In this document: piece after piece, positions 11,388 through 21,116 of the stretch
Layout: each line of letters opens with the position of its first letter
Numbering within the stretch: position 1 is the first letter of the stretch
From: Chromera velia
Taxonomy: Eukaryota > Sar > Chromeraceae
DNA length: 43,999 nucleotides
Assembly (NCBI GenBank): GCA_018398765.1
Contig: JAHBMJ010004293.1
Coordinates: 38,756-82,754, forward strand
Direction: 5' to 3'
Notes under the pieces: generated by a model
The model's input: the letters and a program-made list of their open reading frames with translations, nothing else
Database searches by the model: none
Told to the model about the DNA's origin: nothing
Program-made: the position numbers and the translations under genes

Positions 11388-12423
11388 TCAGATCAAATCA
11401 GACGGACCTCCTCCCAGTTGACGTAACTGCGTTTCTAGTCGTGCCACCTTGTTCTTCATCTCTTCGGCATTCTGTTTTGCCTGCGTCTCCCTTTTTTTCA
11501 ATGCTCTGTTCTTTTCAGTTAGCTCGGCCATTTTCCTTTTTACCTGTACATTCTCCCCCACCAGATCTGCCTGCCTCCTCCTCCCTTGGGCGTTCTCACC
11601 GGCCGTTTCTTCCATCTTCTTCTTGACCTCCGCGTTCTCTTCTGTTGCAGCAGAAAGGCTCGAAGAGAGGAGCTTGATGTGTTTCTTCATCACCTCTGGG
11701 TGTTCCTCGTGTTCCTTCATCCCCCCCCACTTCATCCTCTCTCCACATCCAGACACCCCACACTCCACCTCTGCCTCCACACACTCCGTCTCCAAGTGTG
11801 CCCCCAACTTCTCTCTCGTGGAGGACTCACCACACCCGTATGGGCAGACAACAGGCACCTTCTTGCAGAAGAGCCGCAGGTGGAGGTGTCTTTTCGATCC
11901 TTTGGAGGGCACAGGTTCGTTACAGTGGGGACAGGGGAGCAGACGGAAAGGGCAGCTCTCCTTAATTATGGGCTGAGAGAAGACCGCGACGCATTCTGTC
12001 TGTGCAGCCCTGAAAAGGACAGTCCGTCTCCTCCTCTGCACATTCTGTCTCAAGATGCGACGCCATGTGTCTCTTCGTCCCAATGAATGCACAGCCTTTC
12101 TCTACATGCACACACGTCCATTTCACATTCTCGATGAAGCTGCGGGTAAGGGGGCCTGCCTCTACAATCTGCGAATAGGGCCCTCGGCAAGAGGGACAAG
12201 ATACGGGAGAAGCGTTTCCATGTAGACGGCGGTGTGTCTTCTCTGTCTCCAAAACACACGGGCGACAGAACACGTGCCTCCCACCACAGTTGACCTCCAC
12301 CACCTCTTCAAGAAAATCATGGCAGATCGGGCACAGCGCGTTCTCTGCCAGTTCCGCCTGGCCCTCTGCTGCGAGTGAAACGTCAAGGCAAAGACGTTTG
12401 ATCGTGGAAGGCTCAGACGACAT
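11388..12423 (-). pseudogene. RING finger / TRAF-type zinc-finger protein, copy B, frameshifted
   Basis: Paralogue of copy A on the same strand. From ATG 12423 it encodes MSSEPST and the RING (CPIC, then NCGGRHVFCRPC, then CPSCR). One zinc-finger unit follows, then a TAA at 11964-11962. The next frame continues the homology at once (ESCPFRLLPCPHC) through a second finger (CPYGCGESS). It then runs into a roughly 90-residue Glu/Lys-rich coiled coil (for example TEENAEVKKKMEE) and stops at 11390-11388. Against copy A, the break is a 4-base insertion between the AH of one finger and the CPF of the next. Copy B also lacks about 82 residues of fingers present in A, in a manner consistent with recombination between two similar CPFRL repeats. 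RING, TRAF fingers and coiled coil form a classical TRAF layout. It may be a pseudogene or a sound gene with a base-call error; no micro-intron explains it. Confidence 0.78.
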
Positions 12424-13219
12424 CTTCTTCGTTCTTCCCTTGCTCGTGAGTTTCAAATAAAAAAAAACTAAGGCAGCCAAACTGTCAGAAGGAATCGCCT
12501 GTAGACGCAAGATGGCAGTCTGATGACTCTATCGATGACTCGTGATGACTCCTTCGCTGCACTGAGCTGTTGGCAGATTTGGATAGATCTGGCATGATCT
12601 GGCTGCTCTGACAGCTTGCTCATGTAGGGAGCTCCGGCGGGCGGCGGGTGGCAGCGAGCCAGGGGCCATGCAGCCAGGGCAGACGGGGGCAAGCGGGCGC
12701 GTCGCGGGTGAGCAAGCGCCAAGGGTATCAGCCGGTATGCCAGCCGGGGCGGACGGGGGCAAACCGGAGATGGCCGGAGATGCATGGCCGGCCGGAAAAT
12801 TGGCTGGAACACACTCTTCCGCTATCTTCCGCAAGATCTTTCATGGGAGGAGTGCATTTATGAGGCGTGCATACTAGCGTGCACAAGTATTACATGGTGG
12901 GCTAGCCTACGCTAGCCATGGCCTGATGGCCATGTTTTTATATAAAAGAGGGGGCCCCACAGGCTTAGAGGGGAGGGGTCTGAGGGGACCTTTTATAACC
13001 TTTTACTTTTAAATGTCGTTTCTAACTCAGTGAAGCTGCAGTAGCTGCAGGACTCACCACATACAGATATTAAGGTTTTTAAATGTAAAAGTTTAGTGAA
13101 CAATGAACTCCTATAACTTTATATGTCTTTCTCTAGTCAATACTCTTAACCTTTGCCACCGCTAGACCACGAGTCAAACAATTTCGTCAAACACTTAAAA
13201 GTTAATATATTTAATGATT
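12424..13219. other. Intergenic region, GC-rich then AT-rich
   Basis: Separates the methyltransferase 3' end from RING/TRAF copy B's 5' end. From about 12630 to 12800 it is GC-rich with scattered GCCGG/CCGGC words. From 12850 to 13210 it is AT-rich, with small palindromes (GCTAGCCTACGCTAGC near 12900). No coding region or RNA gene is recognised. Confidence 0.45.
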
Positions 13220-14096
13220 TCATTTGTTTTGGTGCGCATCTGATCCTTTCCCCTTCCGAGGCCCCTTGCTTTTTAAGTTTCCCTCCTTTCTTTGTTGCAG
13301 CTCCCCAATTTGCGCTTTCGAAGCTTCTGAGAGAATCACTGCGGCTGCGGCAGCGGCATTGAGTGACTCAACTCCCGAGGCCATGGGAATGTGAATGGCC
13401 TCCGCGGTCGGTCTTGCCTCGCTGTTTTTTGCATCCTTCTCTCCCCCGAGCTCGGTCAAAACCTGCAAGAAGCAAAACAAAAATGACAGATGAATATGAT
13501 CAATAGCAGCACTGAGCATGACAGAATTCGTCGATTGGCGGAAAGCGCCATGGACTAGGATAGAGTGAAAGACCCTCGAGGAAGACGGGAGAGCCGTGAG
13601 AGATATCAGATGGTCAGACACTGCCATCAATTCTTCTTTCATTGTCTTTGGCGGGTCGGGCGCTTTGATCCGTATCCACAGACAGCAGCAGCAAACAATC
13701 AAACCAGAAAAACAAGAACTTTCAGAAAGCAGCGAAACGACCACAGAAACAAATTCAGAATGTGCTTCTTCTCTGAACGTTGTCAACAAACAGAGAAACG
13801 TTGCAATTTTCAGCCTTTGTCAGACGTTTCTGGCTTTCACACACGGAAAAACGCATCTCTAGGCAATAATACAAGACATGCCAACAAGGTTGAAGAAGCA
13901 AAAAGGATGTGCGAAAGACACCAGAGAACCCATGCAACCCACTCTGTCCCCCCGCCTCCCCTCCTTAATTCCAACTAAATTACTGGCTGATCGACCGACA
14001 TCCTCAGAGAGCCCCCTTCCCTCATTGCCAACACAGACTAAGTGCACACCCGGAGCCTTCCAGTCTACCTGCACACACACGCACGCACACACACAC

Positions 14097-14142
<46 letters not shown>

Positions 14143-14331
14143 ACATTCACACAGACGCGCAAATTTAATGCAGAGTGAGAGAGAGAGGGGGGGGGGGAAG
14201 GGATCGCGAGAGGGTGGAACCTCAAATACACACATCGATCCGTGCACACATGCACACAAACGGGGTGAAAGGAGGACGGAAGAAGGGGAGAGAGAGAGGG
14301 GCGGGCAGAAGGGAGGGAGGAAAGAAACACA

Positions 14332-14426
<95 letters not shown>

Positions 14427-14560
14427 NACCGTCTCGTCGTCTGCTTCACAAATCGCCAAAAAAGAAAAGGGAAAGGGGAGAGGGGGGAGCGACACCGAGA
14501 AGACGGTACCTTATTTCTCGGTGAGTACGGGTTTTCGGGGTCTCCCGCTAGACAAGGGGA

Positions 14561-14605
<45 letters not shown>

Positions 14606-14663
14606 TCATGTACAAACACACACTCCCATACAACTTATTTCTCTCTCCGTTTCCTTCCTTCTC

Positions 14664-14731
<68 letters not shown>

Positions 14732-14763
14732 CGTGCGTGCGCGTGCGCGTGCGTGTGTGTGTG

Positions 14764-14803
<40 letters not shown>

Positions 14804-16618
14804 TCCCCTTGTCTAGCGGGAGACCCCGAAAACCCGTACTCACCGAGAAATAAGGTACCGTCTTCTCGGTGTCGCTCCCCCCTCTCCCCTTTCCCTTTTC
14901 TTTTTTGGCGATTTGTGAAGCAGACGACGAGACGGTCGCCAGTCGCAGGTATCCTTTTTTCTTCTGCCCCTCTTCCACTTCCCCCGTCTCTTCGCCTCCC
15001 CGAGGGGCGATTCCGAATTTGTCAATGTCAAAAGTCGTGCTCAACAATTGCTTCGCCCTTTCCCAATCGGGGCTTTCCAACACACCCCAGGGAAGACGAA
15101 AGTGCCCCCCCATTCCCCCCCGCAGAGTCTTCGGATTCCATGGGTCCGCACCCCTCACACACAAAACAGCCGAACACCCAAACGCAGACGCAGATCGAAT
15201 CAAAGCACCGAGGTTGCCCGGATCTCGGATGTCATCTGCAATCAAGACCGTCTCTGCCCTTTTACCCGCCGCCTCATCTTGCCGTCTCCTCATGGAAGAA
15301 AGAGACGGCCGACTACAGATGGCAGCTACACCCTGGGGTGTCTCGGTCTCACTGCAGCAGTTCTCGAAGATGTCTGAGCTCACGAGGCAAACGTCGGTTG
15401 GGTCTCCTTTCGCCCTTCGGATTTTCTCCAAAATTTCCTTCCCTTGGGGTCCCTCCATTTTTCCGTTTTTGTCCGAGAAGAACACGACCGAAGGCACCAC
15501 ACCGGAATCTAGGGCATCCAGAATCAGTCTGCAAGGAGAGAGGGGGCGAGGGAGGGAAGGAGGGAGCGAACTCGAATGAGGTGTGACCACACGGAGAGAT
15601 CAGAAAATCAGCCAACGGAAATGGAATCCCTTTTGCAAGCTTCAGTAGCGAAGCATAAAAATAATAAAAACCAAGCTTGGTGTATGCATTTATTTCAGGG
15701 CGTCAGTAATGAAGCATCAGAACAATAAAAACCAAACCTGCGTAAGAAGGCAGGCAATCATGGGTTCCAGGTAAGCAGGCAGAGATAAACAAATCGAGTG
15801 GGATAGCCAGAACGACGAGCAGAGAGGCAGGATGAGACTCAACAGCTGGAGTACTTATCGAATTCTACCCTTGAAACCTGAAGAGAGACGACAAAAGAGA
15901 GCGGAAGAGAGCAGAAAAGAAAAACACAATAAGCGGGTAGGCAGCTGAAAGAAGGGGAAAAGAATACAAACAGCAGAAGAACAGAGGAGACGGACCGGTG
16001 TCCTTCCAGCACGAAGCTTTTCTCCTTTTTCCTTTGTCGTCTCGAATCGAGAAGACTCTTCACCTGCATCCAGACACACACAAATATACACAAACACGAA
16101 AATACACACACACACACACACACACACAGAAAGGGAGCTCGTGGTGCAATGTAAGCCACTCGTGTGAGGTGTACGGCGGGACTGGAGAAACCGGTGATGC
16201 GTGAGAGACGCCGGGAAGAGGGAGGAATTTATTTTAGCCATGCAACAGAAGCGTGACGAGACAGAACAGTCTCTCAAAACAGTCACTGAAATGCACAAGG
16301 GAATACAGGACACTGTGAGAGACCTTAGGTGAATGCACGGACCAATTTGATCCTGGGGTTTGTGGGACTGTAAATGTAAATGGGATTGTTATCGTCTCGG
16401 CCGTCTCCTCCATCAAAGCCGTCTCGTTCCTTTTTCTTGTACTGCGGTTTTCCGACTTCCTCGTCCTCAAAGGTCAGCCGTTCTCTCTGTATCGGTTGAC
16501 TCCACAGTGACACTGTTGAGGGGCCGCTCCGGTAGGAATTGCCTCCAGTGACGAGGAAAGCGTTGCTGGACTCAAAAAGAGACAGCAGAGAGAGGAGAGG
16601 AAGCAGTCCTCGGAACAT
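13220..16618 (-). CDS. SpoU/TrmH-family RNA 2'-O-methyltransferase with plastid-type leader, five exons
   Basis: Minus-strand exons: 16618-16343, 16063-15996, 15528-14844, 14068-14000, 13462-13220. All are GT-AG and phases agree, giving 446 aa. The N-terminus MFRGLLPLLSLLSLFESSNA|F is a signal peptide with Phe after the likely cut, the hallmark of bipartite leaders into red-derived complex plastids. The substrate-binding domain spans exons 1-2 (NPRIKLVKSLLDSRRQR, then FVLEGHR). The SPOUT domain shows all three motifs: DPGNLGALIRSASAFG (motif 1, exon 3), VCVGNEGRGLSED (motif 2, exon 4) and IHIPMASGVESLN (motif 3, exon 5). Family members transfer a methyl group from S-adenosylmethionine to a ribose 2'-OH of rRNA or tRNA. 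The domain order resembles 23S rRNA enzymes such as RlmB/MRM3; plastid rRNA as substrate is inferred. The tail is basic. It is divergent with the gene at 17261. Confidence 0.9.
14081..14136. repeat. (CA)n microsatellite upstream of methyltransferase exon 4
   Basis: CA repeats on plus, TG on the transcribed strand, ending about 12 bases before the exon 4 acceptor at 14070-14069. Confidence 0.9.
14330..14427. repeat. (CA)n microsatellite ending in an unresolved base
   Basis: ACGC then AC repeats. Base 14427 is N, the only ambiguous base I noticed, and it sits exactly at the edge of the inverted repeat that starts at 14428. Confidence 0.95.
14428..14936. repeat. Perfect inverted repeat (arms 14428-14563 and 14801-14936) around CA/TG/CT microsatellite
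   Basis: The two 136-base arms are exact reverse complements. The match continues through (CA)n on the left and (TG)n on the right for about 29 more bases. The right arm contains the last 93 bases of methyltransferase exon 3 and the start of intron 3 with its GTGAGT donor. The left arm is an inverted copy of these, lying inside the same intron. The loop is simple repeats. It is either a real inverted duplication able to form a hairpin in DNA or pre-mRNA, or an assembly artefact; the adjacent N supports caution. Confidence 0.9.
15642..15740. repeat. Direct repeat of about 38 bp in methyltransferase intron 2
   Basis: Two near-identical copies, 15642-15679 and 15703-15740, each with TCAGTA, GAAGCAT and AATAAAAACCAA. 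They are 61 bases apart inside the intron 15995-15529. The function is unknown. Confidence 0.8.
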
Positions 16619-17260
16619 GTTGTTGTTGAATTCGGTCTTCAACGAAGCGTGTCGGAGTGGACGCGGCAAATAGTCCCAGGGTCTTGACCAGAGTCTTGGA
16701 CGCGTCTGAAGGCGTTTCCATGAAACCCAAACACCTACGGGGATTCAAGGAGTCCGAAGACATGTCCGAAGGACGTGGAAGATCGCGTGGAAGATGGTGC
16801 AAGTTGCCGGGCGCCCCCGCGCGTTTGACTCAAGTTCCCGCGGCCACGCCGCCGCGCGCACGATTTCAACCCGTCGACACGTCTGACCTTTCCCAGGAGA
16901 GCTGTATGTGCAATGCTATGTAATTAAAAATTGAGGCTTTGCGACATTTTGCGACCAGCTTCCATTGTGAAAGACGACAGGTTTCCTAGCAATACTGTGT
17001 CGTAGAGACTCGAGAGTATCCTGGAGAGAGCGTTTGTTGACGTTAAAAGTGAATTAATGATTCACTCAGGCAAGTGATTGGAAAAATTAGCCGTCTCCGA
17101 TTATTCTCATGCACTCTGAGGTTGTCGCTTCGAATGCTGATCGAACCCTTGTAGATGCAGCAGAGGCTCAACTTTTGATCACCTCTTAACTCATTGCTCT
17201 TCAGATCTTTGACCAGCTTTTTCTTTGTCCACACGATCAGAAGGACAGAAGAAGGGACTG
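16619..17260. other. Divergent intergenic region between methyltransferase and unknown gene
   Basis: A 642-bp interval between two start codons facing apart, so it should hold both promoters. No coding region fits. GC-rich patches with GTCTTGGAC, GACATGTCC and CGCGCGC-like words lie near 16690-16870; the rest is mixed. No core promoter element is recognised. Confidence 0.45.
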
Positions 17261-17866
17261 ATGTTTCAACGACGAAACTCAGGAGACGAGCTAGACAACA
17301 GTCTTTCCCGGTTGACGTCTCTGGAGATTCCCTCCCGATCCTGTGTTCTTCCTTCTCTCATTGTCCGCACAGCCAGAGAGGACGATGGAGACCTGGATTC
17401 TGAACCCTCAACCAATCAGATCATCTGCACGTCATGCCAATATCTCTTGTATTCCTACTTCGGGTGGATGGGCCTGGAGTCGCGCCGTGTCAGAAACCGC
17501 TTCAGCCAACTGGACAGACTCGATGCCAAAATTCGCACTCACGCCACACGTAACCTCATTGCATTGAAGGCACTCGAGATTCGACAAAGTGCAAGTGGGG
17601 GGCGTTTGAGTTCTGAAGAGAGAAGGACGAAACACGAACTTCTACACGAACTCACAAAGTCCAAGTCTGACTACTTCAGTGCTGCCGAGCTAATGGAGGA
17701 ATTGGCCCAACAGTTTCCAGACGCTCTGCGGAAGAGGGGATTTAGCTCGGAAGACTTCACAGCTTCTGCTGCCGAGCTAAGGAAGATAGGGGACCAACTG
17801 AGAGCAGCGTCTCTGGCAACGGGTGTAACCGTGGCCTTTGGGAGAATTAGTGCCTTGTTTGAGTGA
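17261..17866 (+). CDS. Unrecognised protein, single exon, 201 aa
   Basis: Open from ATG 17261 to TGA 17864-17866. Amino-acid use is that of a real protein, not of a repeat. I do not recognise the family. The first about 60 residues are polar and Ser-rich. Next is a short segment with CTSC followed by an aromatic stretch (LLYSYFGWMGLE), then a long charged part predicted to be helical (from SRRVRNRF to the C-terminal FGRISALFE). No signal peptide, catalytic motif or clear membrane span is seen; the CTSC pair alone is not a zinc finger. A further in-frame region upstream lacks an ATG, so 17261 is the best start. It is divergent from the methyltransferase gene. An upstream exon cannot be excluded. 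Confidence 0.55.
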   Translation: MFQRRNSGDELDNSLSRLTSLEIPSRSCVLPSLIVRTAREDDGDLDSEPSTNQIICTSCQYLLYSYFGWMGLESRRVRNRFSQLDRLDAKIRTHATRNLIALKALEIRQSASGGRLSSEERRTKHELLHELTKSKSDYFSAAELMEELAQQFPDALRKRGFSSEDFTASAAELRKIGDQLRAASLATGVTVAFGRISALFE

Positions 17867-18650
17867 CTGTTTGATACTCTTTGACTCACAAAAATGGAAG
17901 AGGGCTCGTCATTGTTGGGGGAAACGCACGGGCTCTGGCTGAGGTATCGATGTAAAAAATTGGGGCGTGAATGGATGGGGAGAACAGGACTGGACCCGGG
18001 ACCGCAGTCTTTCAAAGCAGATCGAATGGTTTGTTGTACAATTAAAAGACGAGCATGGAATCAATAAAGAATGAAAAACAAAAAAGAATGTAGAGTCGTG
18101 ACGACGAACGTCACGACATCAAATCGAATTGCATTGGTGAGAAAAGGGATCGATGATTTTGTATATAACATCGTTGTCAGTCGCATTTTTCTCCGTCTAT
18201 TTCTTACAGAATGTGTCCCCGCCCCTATGATTGGATCTACATCTGTCTACCTCTCGTACAGTCTTTCTCTACCGCCTTGCCAGTCTTTCTCTGTCTACCT
18301 CTCGTACAATCTTTTTCTGTCTACCTCTCGTACAGTTTTTCTCTGTCTACCTCTCGTACAATCTTTCTCTGCTGCGGCTCTGTCAGCTGCCGACTTTGCT
18401 AGCGACTTTGTTTCTCCTGAGAATCTTCTGAAATTCTCCTTCTCTCTATCTGTCTCTTGATGGCTCAATCTGGATTCAAAAGCTCTGAGTCTGCCGTTGC
18501 CTGGCTGTCTCGTCGCTTTGTTTGTTTTTTTGTTTCTCTGCCTCTACGTTTTTAAAAGTCTGTTCTGTACCGGTGTGACCATGAAAAGAAAATCGAAGCG
18601 ACAAAAAGAAACGTGTTGGTCAGAACTTGGTCTGTCTGCCCGTCAGTCTG
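17867..18650. other. 3' flank of unknown gene with a minisatellite, up to the transposon
   Basis: No coding region recognised. It contains the 18245-18372 minisatellite and runs to the left end of the transposon. Plus-strand open frames here come from the repeat. Confidence 0.5.
18245..18372. repeat. Minisatellite of about 28 bp, about five units
   Basis: The unit is roughly GTCTACCTCTCGTACA followed by a (A/G)TCTTT(C/T)TCT stretch, repeated with small changes. One unit diverges (ACCGCCTTGCCAG). It is stop-free in all three plus frames. Confidence 0.85.
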
Positions 18651-18652
18651 TA

Positions 18653-18955
18653 CCCTAAAGAATTGGGAGTTGAATTGGGTGTCGAATTGGTAGTACTACC
18701 AATTTTTTACCGCCAGTAACTCCCAATTTTGAAAAATTGGTACCTAGTCTAGTGAAAGAAGTACATGGAGTTTGAAGCTAAAATTTTGTGTATGGGCTAG
18801 ACAAGGGTTCACTAGTCTCTAGCCGCAGTCATTAGACTCTAATTCATTACTAGGAACAAATTCTATGAACACTTAGAGTCACCTAAAAATTGGGAGTTAC
18901 CAATTTTTAAATAGGAATTTTTTAGGACCGCCGAAAAAAAAATTGGTAGTACAAA
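18653..18955. repeat. Left terminal inverted repeat of the transposon
   Basis: Matches the inverse of 20804-21116 over about 300 bp, including the blocks CTAGTCTAGTGAAAGAAGTA, GTCTCTAGCCGCAGTCATTA and AACACTTAGAGTCACC. The inner edge is blurred by A/T-rich AATTGG words. Confidence 0.88.
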
Positions 18956-19108
18956 AAAAAAAAAATTGGGAGTCAACTTGAAACTTTTGTTTTGTGTGTC
19001 ATAGTGCACCGCTAATGCAATGCAAAACGGACAGTGGACAGCTCTACACAAGCTGCACGTACCAATACAAAAAACAGAGCGAAAATCGATCCAATCGACC
19101 ATGTAAGC

Positions 19109-19735
19109 CTACCAGAATTCATAATCCCTCCATATGCTGGACAGTGGCTGCTGATCTTTGTTCAGATCATGCCCCTCTCTCCCGAACATCTCCCACTTAA
19201 TGGTTCCCAGACGCCTCAAATGGAGATTATATTCCTTCTTCTTCTCCTCTGACAGATTTTGGGGGGGGACAACATGAGTGTACTGAAAAACGACCAAGGA
19301 ATCATCTGGGAAAATTCCGATGTCTGCCTTTTTTCTGTGATCATCTGTAAGCTCTTTCAGCTCCAAAATCTTCACGGTGAACTTAACATCTGAAAACATT
19401 GCATGAACGATGTTCAGCTCTCTCCCCACAGCAAATCTCTCCCGAAACTCGGTGTGGATAACAAATCCATCCTTGTCCATTTCCTTTGACCTCTCCCTCT
19501 GTCGGCTTTGTACGACCATGGTTGCAGAGCGCTGGGGAGGAGGGGGGCGCTGACGAGAACTTTCACTTTTCGATTTCTTCTTTTTCTTTTGTTCTTTCCC
19601 TTGATCTGTTTCGTTCTCTCTCCCACCTTGAGGTTTACGGAGACTAGCAGCTGCCAACTGAATTGAGGCTACCGCAGCGGCGACAGACGACTCGGGGACC
19701 CCTCCTTCTTGCTTCTGTTTGAGGGCTGTCTGCAT
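19109..19735 (-). CDS. Unrecognised 208-aa ORF carried by the transposon
   Basis: Intact from ATG 19735 to the stop at 19111-19109. The N-terminal part is Ala/Gln-rich, then strongly basic (QKKKKKSKSESSRQRPPPP), as in nuclear proteins. The C-terminal about 120 residues look like a folded domain rich in alternating hydrophobics (SDVKFTVKILEL, DSLVVFQYTHVV) ending in RDYEFW. I recognise no family. It starts only 23 bases from the left edge of the plus-strand transposase remnant and points away from it, so the two could share a control region. It may be an accessory transposon protein, a captured host exon, or an exon of a longer product. Its open state beside a broken transposase is notable. 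Confidence 0.5.
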   Translation of the reverse strand: MQTALKQKQEGGVPESSVAAAVASIQLAAASLRKPQGGRENETDQGKEQKKKKKSKSESSRQRPPPPQRSATMVVQSRQRERSKEMDKDGFVIHTEFRERFAVGRELNIVHAMFSDVKFTVKILELKELTDDHRKKADIGIFPDDSLVVFQYTHVVPPQNLSEEKKKEYNLHLRRLGTIKWEMFGREGHDLNKDQQPLSSIWRDYEFW

Positions 19736-19758
19736 ATCTCTTAGGAGTAGGAGATCAT

Positions 19759-20676
19759 TTGGATGGGAAAGACGTGCTTTCTCTCTCTCAAGAGTCCAGA
19801 AACCACAGGGCGGGAGATCCGGTGAAAGACTTTACCACAGAGTTTCCACTTTCTACAGAGGCGTCTCTAAAAACGGATCTTGACAAGTGTGAAGAAGTCG
19901 GCTTTCGCGAGAACCACCTGGAGGTCAAACAGCGGGGTTTCACAGGAATTTCCCCTTTGTTGTCTCTGCTTTTCTTTTCCATCCTGCGGTCCGTTCAACA
20001 TGATATTTTGCATATCGCAGACGAGGGTGAAGCGAAAAAAGAGCTGGGACTTTTTCTTGTTTGGGCAGTGAATAAGAAGAAGCTCTTTCAGATGGAGGAA
20101 TTGAATTCGTTTCTGTTTGATTCAGATATGTGGCGAAAAACAGGGCTACCCCCTACTCAGTAGGTCCGAGGAATTCCGAGAAACAATAGAAAGATTAAAT
20201 TGGGGGCTGCAGATGTCAAACACGTTTTCCCTCGCGTGGTTGAGTTCATGGAAAAAATGTGCCCGGACATTTTTGTTGCAGAGAACCCTCCTGCTTGTTC
20301 TTTTTACTTGCATTCGTGGATCCTTTCCACATTGACAGGTTCAATCACGGATGAGAAACTTGCAGAGCTGAAGATGGTGATAAAGACTTGGCAAAACCTT
20401 TTTTGCAAGTCTTATGGGTGGGCGGTCCCAAAGACTCACTTCTACTCGCACTTCCCGGTGTGGATCCGCCGGTTTGGGGGGTTGAACACAGCGAAATGCT
20501 ACGGCTTTGAATCGTATCATAAGAAGGTTTGCAAACGTTTTGTCCTACAGGGGGGACGTTATTCATATGATCGTTTTATTCTGGAAGATCTGGTTTTTGC
20601 GTGGTTGTGCAAGAGAAAGAAAGCCATGCAAGCATATTTTGCCGATGTGTTATGCCGGGAGGGACTTCGAGCATGA
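19759..20676 (+). pseudogene. Transposase-like remnant with frameshifts
   Basis: A plus-strand frame runs from about 19759, with no ATG in the proper place, to a TAG at 20161-20163. A short piece in another frame then carries protein-like sequence (SEEFRETIERLNWG). The first frame resumes (ADVKHVFPRVVEFMEK) and runs to the stop at 20674-20676. The C-terminal part has the string WAVPKTHFYSHFPVWIRRFG followed by GFESYHKKVCKRF. A 'PKxHxxxHxPxxIxxFG...FExxH' pattern is common near the third catalytic acid of RNase-H-fold transposases, which would make the Glu in GFE a candidate catalytic residue. Lost start and two frame changes suggest a non-functional copy, unless unrecognised introns repair it. 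Confidence 0.6.
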
Positions 20677-20803
20677 ATAACACTATGAAACTATACAAAA
20701 CTTATGGATTTATGAAGTTCTGTGCAGCCGCAACACTGTTCTATTACAGCGTTCTTTCTTTCCACATATATTTTACTTTCTAGGAGAAGTTATAAAATTG
20801 GTA

Positions 20804-21116
20804 GTCCCCAAAAAAAAATTGGGTGTTGATTTTCTTAAAAATTGGTAGTTAGTCCTAAAAAAAAATTGGTAACTCCCAATTTTTAGGTGACTCTAAGTGT
20901 TCATAGAATTTGTTGATAGTAATGAATTAGAGTCTAATGACTGCGGCTAGAGACTAGTGAGGCCCTGTCTAGCCCGTACATAAAATTTTAGCTTCAAACT
21001 CTATGTACTTCTTTCACTAGACTAGGTACCAATTTTTCAAAATTGGGAGTTACTGGCGGTAAAAAATTGGTAGTACTACCAATTCGACACCCAATTCAAC
21101 TCCCAATTCTATAGGG
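20804..21116. repeat. Right terminal inverted repeat of the transposon
   Basis: Inverted copy of 18653-18955 with about a dozen visible differences, for example CTGTCTAGCCCGTACAT here against the inverse of ATGGGCTAGACAAG on the left. This divergence suggests the element is not brand new. Confidence 0.88.

Larger units (their letters stand above)
18653..21116 (+). mobile_element. DNA transposon with terminal inverted repeats of about 0.3 kb and TA flanks
   Basis: The left end (18653 to about 18955) and right end (about 20804 to 21116) are inverted copies with few differences. The tips are CCCTAAAGAATTGGGAG on the left and, inverted, CCCTATAGAATTGGGAG on the right. Each end is flanked by TA (18651-18652 and 21117-21118), consistent with a TA target duplication, although GTAC symmetry leaves the exact edge open. 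The inverted repeats are themselves made of AATTGGTAGT and AATTGGGAGT words, including the palindrome TTGGTAGTACTACCAA. Inside lie a plus-strand transposase-like remnant and a minus-strand ORF. The superfamily is unassigned. Confidence 0.88.

Noticed and set aside
14022-14853. Overlapping open frames on both strands through CA/TG repeats
   Set aside because: These are microsatellite translations (His-Thr, Cys-Val). Only the methyltransferase exons inside the area are coding.
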